From the NCBI GenBank assembly GCA_025929595.1, contig JAICQA010000027.1, positions 1-14,519 of the forward strand: a stretch of 14,519 bases of DNA, read 5' to 3'. Origin of the DNA: Xanthobacteraceae bacterium (GTDB lineage: Bacteria; Pseudomonadota; Alphaproteobacteria; Rhizobiales; Xanthobacteraceae). This document shows positions 1 to 5,413 of the stretch, one piece after another (position 1 is the first letter of the stretch; each line of letters begins with the position of its first letter). The notes below the pieces were generated by a model that was not told the origin of the DNA, ran no database searches, and saw only the letters and a list, made by a program, of their open reading frames with translations. Made by a program: the position numbers and the translations under genes.

Positions 1-1
1 C

Positions 2-307
2 GAGCAGCAGATGCTCGCGATCGGCCGTGCGCTCGTCGGCGCGCCGAAAGTGCTTCTGCTCGACGAGCCGCTCGAAGGGCTCGCGCCGGTTGTGGTGGAA
101 ACGCTGATCGAGGCGCTTGAACGCATTCAGCGCGAATCGAAAGTCACGATGCTACTCGTCGAGCAAAAAGCGGAGCTGGCGTTGTCGCTGACGCAGAACG
201 CCGTGATCCTCGACCGCGGCAAGATTGTCTGGGCCGGCGCGAGCGCCGCGCTCAAGGCCGACGAGGTCACGCAGGCGCAGCATCTCGGCGTGGCGGGGAA
301 GCGGTAA
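2..307 (+). CDS. Branched-chain amino acid type ABC transporter ATP-binding protein, LivF-like, C-terminal part
   Basis: This is the 3' part of an ABC ATPase gene that begins before the window; the reading frame is open from base 2. The first visible residues, EQQMLAIGRAL, are the tail of the signature motif (normally LSGGEQQ). They are followed by Walker B (VLLLDEPLEGLAP), the D-loop region and the switch histidine region, here LLVEQK. The GLAP after Walker B and the LLVEQ string are characteristic of LivF subunits of branched-chain amino acid (HAAT) transporters, which hydrolyse ATP on the cytoplasmic face to drive uptake. The closely related UrtE of urea transporters cannot be excluded. 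About 100 of a usual 230-240 residues are present, so Walker A and the Q-loop lie outside. The transported substrate cannot be told from this fragment. The gene ends 20 bases before a hairpin repeat that separates it from a convergent gene. Confidence 0.9.
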   Translation, partial: EQQMLAIGRALVGAPKVLLLDEPLEGLAPVVVETLIEALERIQRESKVTMLLVEQKAELALSLTQNAVILDRGKIVWAGASAALKADEVTQAQHLGVAGKR

Positions 308-327
308 GCCGCTTCAACGACCATCTA

Positions 328-407
328 CCGCTCGTCCCTGCGAAAGCGGGGACCCAGAACAACGGAGCAAGCCGCTTCTGGATTCCCGCTTGCGCGGGAA
401 TGAGCGG
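328..407. repeat. Two-armed palindromic intergenic repeat, type A, copy 1
   Basis: This 80-bp element fills the gap between two convergent genes. Outer 6-base arms CCGCTC (328-333) and GAGCGG (402-407) enclose two hairpins. The first is an 8-bp stem at 334-341/346-353 (one G-T pair) capped by GAAA, a GNRA-type loop. The second is a perfect 8-bp stem at 382-389/394-401 with loop TTGC. Bases 376-409 are identical over 34 nt to 9168-9201 in the second copy. The element could fold as a three-way junction in RNA from either strand and may act as a bidirectional 3' end or RNA-stability element. That role is inferred; no T-tract typical of intrinsic terminators follows. Confidence 0.85.
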
Positions 408-415
408 AGTTCAAT

Positions 416-1372
416 TTAGGCAAGCAGCAGCCGCACCGGCTTGCCGGCGAGCCACGCCTCGATGTTCTCGACCGACTGCCCGTAGAACAGCCGATAGGCT
501 TCTTCCGTGACGTAGCCGAGATGCGGGGTTGCGATGACATTGGACAGGTGGCGGAAGCGGTGATCGGCGGGCAGGGGCTCGCGGTCGAACACGTCGAGTC
601 CCGCACCCGCAATTCCCTTCGCCGTCAGCGCGGCGATCAGCGCCGCTTCGTCAACGATCGGCCCGCGTGACGTGTTGATGAGCAGCGCGTCGGGCTTCAT
701 CAGGCCGAGTTCGCGCGCGCCAAGCAATCCGCGTGTGCGGTCGCTCAGCACGAGGTGAATGGTGACGATGTCGGAAGATTGCAGCAACGCATCGAGCGAA
801 CCCGCATGTTCGACCCCGACTTCGGCGCAGCGTTCGGGGGTCAGGTTCTGGCTCCAGGCCGCAACCTTCATGCCGAAAGCGAGACCCGCCTTCGCCACGC
901 GCGAGCCGAGCCTGCCGAGACCGATCACGCCGAGCCGGCGGCCAAAGACCTCGCGGCCGACGGTGCGTTGCCAGCCGCCGTTCCTGAAGTTCTGCGCTTC
1001 GTCGGGGATGTGGCGCATCAGGGAGAAGATGAGTCCCCAGGTCAGTTCGGCGGTCGCGACGGCCGAGCTCTCCGTGCCGCAAACAGGAAGGCCGCGCTCG
1101 GTCGCTGCCTTGACGTCGATGGACGCGTTCTTGAGGCCCGTCGTAATAAGCAGCTTGAGATCGGGAAGCTTTGCGAGGAGCGCGCGGTCGAAGGGCGTGC
1201 GCTCGCGCATGGCGATCACGATGTCGGCACCCTTGAGCGCTGCGGCGACGGCATCGCGGTCCGGGATGTATTCGGTGATCGAGTGCAGTTCGACCCGGCC
1301 CTTGAGGCGGTCCCAGTCGCCGAATTTCCACGCCACATTCTGGTAATCGTCGAGCGCCACACAGCGCAGCAT
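416..1372 (-). CDS. D-2-hydroxyacid dehydrogenase family protein
   Basis: This 318-residue protein has the full plan of NAD(P)-dependent D-2-hydroxyacid dehydrogenases (the family of phosphoglycerate, formate, glyoxylate and D-lactate dehydrogenases). These are cytosolic enzymes that interconvert 2-oxoacids and D-2-hydroxyacids. Visible features are the dinucleotide-binding glycine motif GLGRLG at 151-156, the catalytic Arg236 in NTSRGP, Glu265 in DREPLP and His284 in TPHLGY. These are the expected Arg-Glu-His set, so the enzyme is probably active. Length is normal and there is no C-terminal ACT domain, which argues against a SerA of the long type. The substrate cannot be assigned. The ATG at 1372 has a GGGGGA ribosome site about 6 bases upstream that lies partly in a small leader hairpin. 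The gene converges on the livF-like gene and is divergent from the TerB-like gene. Confidence 0.9.
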   Translation of the reverse strand: MLRCVALDDYQNVAWKFGDWDRLKGRVELHSITEYIPDRDAVAAALKGADIVIAMRERTPFDRALLAKLPDLKLLITTGLKNASIDVKAATERGLPVCGTESSAVATAELTWGLIFSLMRHIPDEAQNFRNGGWQRTVGREVFGRRLGVIGLGRLGSRVAKAGLAFGMKVAAWSQNLTPERCAEVGVEHAGSLDALLQSSDIVTIHLVLSDRTRGLLGARELGLMKPDALLINTSRGPIVDEAALIAALTAKGIAGAGLDVFDREPLPADHRFRHLSNVIATPHLGYVTEEAYRLFYGQSVENIEAWLAGKPVRLLLA

Positions 1373-1378
1373 TGCAGA

Positions 1379-1400
1379 TCCCCCGGTTTACAGGCCGGGA
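1379..1400 (-). promoter_or_regulatory. Leader hairpin overlapping the dehydrogenase ribosome binding site
   Basis: Reading the minus strand, CCCGG (1399-1395) can pair with CCGGG (1386-1382) around an 8-nt loop, with a possible extra U-G pair. The purine run GGGGGA (1384-1379) that serves as the Shine-Dalgarno site for the ATG at 1372 is partly inside this stem. It could tune translation start. Only the base pairing is seen; the regulatory effect is a guess. Confidence 0.3.
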
Positions 1401-1514
1401 CCATAGCGTCAGATGTGGATGGACCAAAGCGGGTGGCAGGGTGCTTGCGCGCCGACTATATGCGCGTGGGGGCTTCTGCTGGCTTGCTACACTGATCTGG
1501 AATTGGAAGGTCGA

Positions 1515-1985
1515 ATGCTGCGTTCTCTCGGCGACTTCATCAGCGAAATTACGGGCGGCGCGCGCGATCCCGCCCGCTTCGAGGAGACCGATTACCGCCT
1601 CGCTGCGGCAGCGCTCCTGGTGCATGTCGCGACCACCGACGCCAATTTTGACGAGCAGGAACGGGCGAGGCTCCGGGACGTGCTCGCCGAGCGCTTCGAG
1701 CTGGGAGCGGAGGAGGCCGACACGCTGATCGAGTCGGCGGCCGCCGCCGACCGCGAGGCCGTCGATCTCTATCAGTTCACGAGCCTGCTCAATCGCTCCT
1801 GCGACGACGAAGGACGCCGCAAGGTCGTGGAAATGATGTTCCAGGTCGCCTATGCCGACGGGCAACTGAGCGAATTCGAGGATAATATCGTGTGGCGCGC
1901 GTCGGAGCTGATGCATGTTCCGTCGCGCGACCGCGTCACCATCCGGCGGCAGGTGCGCGAGCAGAACACGCAGGATGAAAATTGA
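1515..1985 (+). CDS. TerB-like (tellurite resistance TerB family) protein
   Basis: This is a small, acidic, helix-rich protein of 156 residues from the ATG at 1515. That start is chosen because GGAAGG sits 4 bases upstream and because the frame open further upstream (to 1413) codes for unlike, cysteine- and tryptophan-rich sequence. It shows two related acidic segments typical of TerB domains: ALLVHVATTDANFDEQE near residues 33-49 and MMFQVAYADGQLSEFED near 107-123. In the known family these aspartates and glutamates line a metal-binding helical bundle. The biochemical role of single-domain TerB proteins is not established; they are cytosolic and are linked to stress or membrane-associated complexes by genomic context in other groups. 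No other ter genes are nearby. The stop overlaps the start of the amidotransferase gene by 3 bases, so the two are likely co-translated. Confidence 0.85.
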   Translation: MLRSLGDFISEITGGARDPARFEETDYRLAAAALLVHVATTDANFDEQERARLRDVLAERFELGAEEADTLIESAAAADREAVDLYQFTSLLNRSCDDEGRRKVVEMMFQVAYADGQLSEFEDNIVWRASELMHVPSRDRVTIRRQVREQNTQDEN

Positions 1986-2632
1986 AGAAGAACGTTCTCG
2001 TCATTCTTCATCAGGAGCACTCGACGCCGGGCCGCGTCGCACACCGGCTGATCGAGCGTGGCTTCCGGCTCGATGCACGCCGTCCGCGCTTCGGCGATCC
2101 GTTGCCGGCGACCATGGAAGAGCATGACGGCGTCATCGTCTTCGGCGGGCCGCAAAGCGCGAACGACTCCGACGATTACGTGAAGCGCGAGATCGACTGG
2201 ACCGACGTGCCGCTGCGCGAAGAGAAGCCGTTCCTCGGCATCTGCCTCGGCGCGCAGATGCTCGCAAAGAAGCTGGGCGCGCGCGTCGACTTCCACCCCG
2301 AGAAGCTCGTGGAGGTTGGCTACTATCCGCTGCGCCCGACGCCGGAAGGCGCTGCGCTGATGGAGTGGCCGGACTACATTTATCAGTGGCACCGGGAGGG
2401 CTTCGATCTGCCGGGCGGCGCGGTGCGGCTCGCCGAGAGCGACGCCTTCGCGAATCAGGCGATCCAGGTCGGGCCCGCGGCGTTCGGCGTGCAGTTTCAT
2501 CCCGAGCTCACGACCAAGATGGTCTATCGCTGGACGACGCTTGGCCACGAGCGTCTGGCGCTGCCGAACGCCCGGCCGCGTGCGGAGCATTTCGAAGGGC
2601 GCGCACTGCACGACGGCAAGACGCAGCAGTGA
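1982..2632 (+). CDS. Class I glutamine amidotransferase (GuaA N-domain-like), ending at an in-frame TGA
   Basis: This is a stand-alone class I (Triad) glutamine amidotransferase domain of 216 residues that would release ammonia from glutamine in the cytosol. The nucleophile is Cys88 in GICLGAQ; the partners His173 and Glu175 are in VQFHPEL, and the oxyanion-side VFGG motif is near 53-56. It resembles GMP-synthase-type amidotransferase domains but carries no synthetase domain, and its acceptor is unknown. The start is TTG at 1982, overlapping the upstream stop (TTGA), with AGGA 6 bases before it. The frame ends at TGA 2630-2632, but the same frame stays open to TGA 2729-2731 and encodes LDRFLDLW straight after the stop. 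I recall many relatives ending in a WLDxFLDxW-like helix, so the TGA may be a TGG-to-TGA nonsense change. The catalytic domain is complete, so the shorter protein may still work. Confidence 0.9.
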   Translation: MKKNVLVILHQEHSTPGRVAHRLIERGFRLDARRPRFGDPLPATMEEHDGVIVFGGPQSANDSDDYVKREIDWTDVPLREEKPFLGICLGAQMLAKKLGARVDFHPEKLVEVGYYPLRPTPEGAALMEWPDYIYQWHREGFDLPGGAVRLAESDAFANQAIQVGPAAFGVQFHPELTTKMVYRWTTLGHERLALPNARPRAEHFEGRALHDGKTQQ

Positions 2633-2731
2633 CTCGACCGCTTCCTCGATCTGTGGACCGGGCTGATGGAGCGGCGGGACCAAAACGGGAAGCCGGGCTT
2701 GTCGCAAAATGCGAAAGCCGTCGCAGATTGA
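2633..2731 (+). pseudogene. Probable former C-terminal tail of the glutamine amidotransferase, after an in-frame TGA
   Basis: Thirty-two sense codons follow the TGA at 2630-2632 in the same frame and end at TGA 2729-2731. The first eight read LDRFLDLW, an amphipathic segment like the closing helix of related amidotransferases; later codons (NGKPGLSQNAKAVAD) look less constrained. Replacing the TGA by TGG would give a 249-residue protein. Loss of this tail by one base change, or a sequencing error, explains the pattern. There is no independent start codon with a ribosome site. Confidence 0.5.
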
Positions 2732-2965
2732 GACGCGCGCGGCGGTCCGCTGACGGTCTTCCACCCAATATCTAGAATCAGCTCTTTCGGGCGACGCTAG
2801 ATGCGGTGCCGGCGGGCCTTTTCAGCCGTGGCAAGGGGCTTGCTGACAAAGGGCCAAGCCGGCATCAGGTTTTGCGTAGCCGGCCGAGTCATCGGCGGGA
2901 GACGGCTGGAAACGACCCCTCCGGCTGCCTCCCGTTCGTATTTTGGCGTCTGGAATTTTGTGGAC
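2732..2965. other. Non-coding gap between the amidotransferase unit and tRNA-Ala
   Basis: No convincing gene is present in these 234 bases. One imperfect inverted repeat is visible: GGCCTTTTCAGC (2815-2826) against GCTGACAAAGGGCC (2842-2855), which can pair with two single-base bulges around a 15-nt loop. It may mark the 3' end of the upstream transcript but lacks a T-tract. No integrase gene or tRNA 3'-end duplication was seen beside the tRNA. Confidence 0.5.
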
Positions 2966-3041
<76 letters not shown>

Positions 3042-3056
3042 GGTCCAGAGGCAGGC

Positions 3057-3085
3057 ATGTAGGCCGCGCCCGAAAGGGGTGTCAA
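3057..3085 (-). promoter_or_regulatory. Sigma-70 type promoter of tRNA-Ala
   Basis: On the minus strand TTGACA (3085-3080, preceded by C, so CTTGACA) is followed after 17 bases by CTACAT (3062-3057). This matches the alphaproteobacterial housekeeping pattern CTTGAC...CTATAT with one change in the -10 box. Transcription would begin near 3050, about 10 bases before the mature tRNA 5' end at 3041, a usual leader length. Confidence 0.7.
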
Positions 3086-3094
3086 GGAGCGGCC

Positions 3095-3139
3095 GCCGCG
3101 CGCGATTCCGCGACCCTTTCCCCGCGCGCCGCGCGCGGC
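3095..3139. repeat. Perfect 10-bp GC-only inverted repeat upstream of yggT
   Basis: GCCGCGCGCG at 3095-3104 and its exact reverse complement at 3130-3139 are separated by 25 bases, between the tRNA promoter and yggT. A very stable hairpin is possible in a yggT leader. Alternating CG runs are common by chance in such GC-rich DNA, so function is uncertain. Confidence 0.35.
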
Positions 3140-3172
3140 TATTCATCGGGGAACCGGCCGCGGGAGCGACGC

Positions 3173-3451
3173 ATGAATCCTTTTCACTGGCTCATCGACA
3201 CGCTGATCACGCTCTACATCTGGATCCTGATCGCGAATGCCGTGCTGTCCTGGCTCGTGGCGTTCAACGTCGTGAACCCGCACAACAATATCGTGCGTGC
3301 GATCGGCGAGGGACTCTATCGGCTGACGGAGCCCGCGCTGCGGCCGATCCGCCAGGTGCTGCCGAGCCTCGGCGGCCTCGATATCTCGCCGGTCATCCTC
3401 ATCATCATCCTGCTGTTCGTGCAGCGGCTCCTGTACTGGCTCTTTTACTGA
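3173..3451 (+). CDS. yggT: YggT family integral membrane protein
   Basis: This 92-residue membrane protein has two hydrophobic segments, roughly residues 8-31 (LITLYIWILIANAVLSWLVAF) and 68-91 (VILIIILLFVQRLLYWLFY). Between them is the conserved soluble stretch with LTEPALRPIRQVLP, the hallmark of YggT proteins (short single-repeat form). The family lies in the inner membrane; exact function is unsettled, with links to osmotic or potassium stress in Escherichia coli and to septum-associated YlmG in Gram-positives and plastids. GGGAG 6 bases before the ATG supports the start. The next gene begins immediately after the stop, so yggT heads a yggT-DUF167-folD unit, and yggT next to the DUF167 gene is a common bacterial arrangement. 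Confidence 0.92.
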   Translation: MNPFHWLIDTLITLYIWILIANAVLSWLVAFNVVNPHNNIVRAIGEGLYRLTEPALRPIRQVLPSLGGLDISPVILIIILLFVQRLLYWLFY

Positions 3452-3784
3452 GTGACGGCGCGGCCCTGGACGGTTCTCGCCGGCGCGCTTTCGGTCAGCG
3501 TGCGCGCGACGCCGAAGGGTGGGCGCGATGCCATCGACGGCGTCGCTGAACTCAGCGAGGGGCGATCAGTTTTGAAAGCGCGCGTGCGCGCAGCACCCGC
3601 GGACGGCGAAGCGAACGACGCGTTGGTGCGGCTCCTCGCGAAGACGGTGGGCGTCGCACCACGCGCCGTCACGCTGCTACAGGGTGCCGCAGCGAGAAAT
3701 AAAACCTTTCGCATCGAGGGCGATCCGGCCAGATTGGCCGCCGCTTTGGAGCGCGCGCTCGGCGAGCAGGGACGACGAAAATGA
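3452..3784 (+). CDS. DUF167 (YggU/UPF0235) family protein
   Basis: This is a 110-residue cytosolic protein with the DUF167 pattern: a beta strand with VSVRATPKGGRDAIDG near residues 14-29, then LKARVRAAPADGEANDALVRLLA at 41-63, and a closing RNKTFRI segment near 82-88. It is slightly longer than the usual 95-105 residues. The biochemical function of the family is unknown; the fold is known from structures of family members. It starts with GTG directly after the yggT stop (no gap), and its stop overlaps the folD start as ATGA, so translational coupling is likely. I see no damage in the frame. Confidence 0.9.
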   Translation: MTARPWTVLAGALSVSVRATPKGGRDAIDGVAELSEGRSVLKARVRAAPADGEANDALVRLLAKTVGVAPRAVTLLQGAAARNKTFRIEGDPARLAAALERALGEQGRRK

Positions 3785-4665
3785 CCGCGAAGATTCTCGA
3801 CGGCAAGGCAGTGGCGGCGGAAGTGCGGGCACAGGCCGCGCAGGAGGCGGCGCGCATCGCTGTTCAGCTCGGCCGCAAGCCGGGGCTTGCCGTCGTGCTC
3901 GTCGGCGCCGATCCGGCGAGCGAAGTTTACGTTCGCAACAAGGGCCGTTCGACCGTGGAAGCGGGCATGGAGTCCTTCGAGCACAAGCTGCCGGAGACGG
4001 CGTCGGAGGCCGAGGTGCTGGCGCTCGTGCAAAAGCTCAATGCCGACGACAAGGTCGACGGCATTCTCGTGCAGTTACCCCTGCCGAAACAGATCGATTC
4101 CAACCGCGTGCTCAATGCCGTCGATCCCGCGAAGGACGTGGACGGTTTTCACCCGATGAACGCGGGCAAGCTCGCGACGGGCCTGCCGGCGCTTGCGCCC
4201 TGCACGCCGGTCGGCTGCGTCATCATCGCGAAGAAGGCGCACGGCTCGCTCGCGGGTCTCGAAGCCGTAGTGCTGGGGCGCTCGAACATCGTCGGCAAGC
4301 CGCTCGCGCAACTCCTGCTGCAGGAGAACGCGACGGTGACGATCGCGCATTCGCGCACGAAGGATCTCGCGGCGGTGGCGCGGCGCGCGGACATCCTGTG
4401 CGTCGCGATCGGCAAGCCGGAATTCGTGAAAGGCGACTGGATTAAGCCGGGCGCGACGGTGATCGACGTCGGGATCAATCGAATCCAGAAGCCCGATGGC
4501 AAGACCAAGCTCGTCGGCGATGTCGCCTATGAAGAAGCGGCCAAGGTTGCAGGCGCGATCACGCCGGTGCCGGGCGGCATCGGGCCGATGACGATCGCGT
4601 GCCTGCTCGTGAATACGCTTAGAGCAGCCTGCGCGCGTGCGGGATTGCCGGCGCCGGGAATCTAA
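3781..4665 (+). CDS. folD: Bifunctional methylenetetrahydrofolate dehydrogenase / methenyltetrahydrofolate cyclohydrolase FolD
   Basis: FolD converts 5,10-methylene-THF to 10-formyl-THF in two steps (NADP-dependent oxidation, then cyclohydrolysis) in the cytosol, supplying one-carbon units for purines and formyl-methionyl tRNA. The 294-residue length is standard. Visible motifs are EVYVRNK at 48-54 with catalytic Lys54 of the YxxxK motif, GILVQLPLP at 94-102, the folate-site Asp in KDVDGFHP at 118-125, the NADP-binding loop GRSNIVGKP at 166-174, and the family signature PVPGGIGPMT at 262-271. The ATG overlaps the preceding stop by 4 bases, placing folD last in the yggT-DUF167-folD unit. A double hairpin element follows its stop. 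Confidence 0.97.
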   Translation: MTAKILDGKAVAAEVRAQAAQEAARIAVQLGRKPGLAVVLVGADPASEVYVRNKGRSTVEAGMESFEHKLPETASEAEVLALVQKLNADDKVDGILVQLPLPKQIDSNRVLNAVDPAKDVDGFHPMNAGKLATGLPALAPCTPVGCVIIAKKAHGSLAGLEAVVLGRSNIVGKPLAQLLLQENATVTIAHSRTKDLAAVARRADILCVAIGKPEFVKGDWIKPGATVIDVGINRIQKPDGKTKLVGDVAYEEAAKVAGAITPVPGGIGPMTIACLLVNTLRAACARAGLPAPGI

Positions 4666-4672
4666 ACTCGTC

Positions 4673-4759
4673 GTCCCGGCCGAGCCGAAGGCGAGAGCCG
4701 GGACCGTTCTCAGCAAATATTAGGACGATCCCGGATCGCGGCTTTGCCGCGTCCGGGAT
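4673..4759. repeat. Double-hairpin intergenic element, type B, between folD and the acetyltransferase gene
   Basis: Two hairpins lie between convergent genes. The first has an 8-bp stem GTCCCGGC (4673-4680) / GCCGGGAC (4697-4704) with a small inner GCC-GAA-GGC stem. The second has ATCCCGGA (4728-4735) / TCCGGGAT (4752-4759) and an inner CGCGGC-TTT-GCCGCG stem (4737-4751), 14 bp in all with one bulged T. The CCCGG...CCGGG wording with GGGATGACG at the edge is like dispersed intergenic repeats in alphaproteobacteria. It probably forms the transcript ends of both genes, although no T-tract is present. Confidence 0.7.
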
Positions 4760-4772
4760 GACGCGCAAGAAT

Positions 4773-5282
4773 TCAGCGCGTCCAGGCGAAGGCGACCTTG
4801 TCCAACACCTTGGTGCCGAAACGTTCGGTCGAGCGCGCGACGGCGCGGCCGCCGAGGGCGCGGTAGAAATTCACCGCCGGCTCGTTGTCGGACAACGCCC
4901 AGACGACGAGGCCGTTCTGGCCGGACTCGTGAAGGTCGCGCTTGGCCATCGAGAAGAGTCGCCGGCCGAAGCCGAGGCCCTGATACTCGGGGCGGAGGTA
5001 CAATTCGTAGATCTCGCCGCCGTAATGCAGGCTCTTTGCGCGGTTGCGGCCGAAATTGGCATAGCCCGCGACCTCGTCGCCGAAGGTCAGGAGCGCGATG
5101 CGCGAGCCACGGCGGATCGCTGCATCCCACCAGGAGGGACCGCGGCGCTGGACGAGCTTCTCGAGTTCCGGCCCCGGAATCAGGCCCATATAGGCCGCTC
5201 GCCACGCTTCATCGTGCGTGTCGGCGAGGCTGACAGCGTCATCGGGCTTGGCCCGGCGGATGTCGATCAGGATCGTGCTCAT
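4773..5282 (-). CDS. GNAT family N-acetyltransferase
   Basis: This 169-residue single-domain acetyltransferase would transfer an acetyl group from acetyl-CoA to an unknown amine. The fold is recognisable: an N-terminal strand with IDIRRAKPDD, then motif A LYLRPEYQGLGFGRRLF at 94-110, where the QGLGFG loop binds the CoA pyrophosphate, and a late WALSDNEPAVNFYRALGG segment at 128-145 with the FYRALGG of motif B. Start ATG at 5282 is chosen: an upstream TTG at 5318 in the same frame would add a 12-residue arginine-rich leader that does not belong to the fold. It lies downstream of bipA on the same strand with a hairpin between, and converges on folD. Confidence 0.9.
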   Translation of the reverse strand: MSTILIDIRRAKPDDAVSLADTHDEAWRAAYMGLIPGPELEKLVQRRGPSWWDAAIRRGSRIALLTFGDEVAGYANFGRNRAKSLHYGGEIYELYLRPEYQGLGFGRRLFSMAKRDLHESGQNGLVVWALSDNEPAVNFYRALGGRAVARSTERFGTKVLDKVAFAWTR

Positions 5283-5378
5283 GGGCCTGATCGAACCAAA
5301 CGCACGCCGCCGCTTCAAGCGTTTCGTTAACGGCTGGTTAATCTACCGGGAAGGTGCGGCCTTTCGGTCACACCTGCC

Positions 5379-5400
5379 TGCGCGGCAATTTTGCCGTGCA
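5379..5400 (-). terminator. Hairpin downstream of bipA
   Basis: A near-perfect stem of 9-10 bp (TGCGCGGCAA against TTGCCGTGCA, one G-T pair) lies 14 bases beyond the bipA stop on the minus strand. It could form the 3' end of the bipA transcript. No run of T follows, so it is a stability or factor-dependent element if it acts at all. Confidence 0.4.
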
Positions 5401-5413
5401 ACGCGCGCAGTTG

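Noticed and set aside
328..407. CRISPR or attC-like array
   Set aside because: The repeat units are not regularly spaced, occur once per gap and have no spacers or cas or integron genes nearby.
651..1916. 421-codon minus-strand frame overlapping the dehydrogenase and TerB-like genes
   Set aside because: It lies in another frame of the dehydrogenase gene and antisense to the TerB-like gene; the sequence is low complexity and arginine-rich.
1515..1985. A tellurite resistance operon
   Set aside because: Only a single TerB-like domain is present, without terC, terD, terE or terZ genes nearby, so the resistance label is not justified.
2630..2632. TGA read as selenocysteine or by another recoding mechanism
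   Set aside because: The family would have Trp there, not a catalytic Sec, and no stem-loop of SECIS type was seen just downstream. A nonsense change or base error is simpler.
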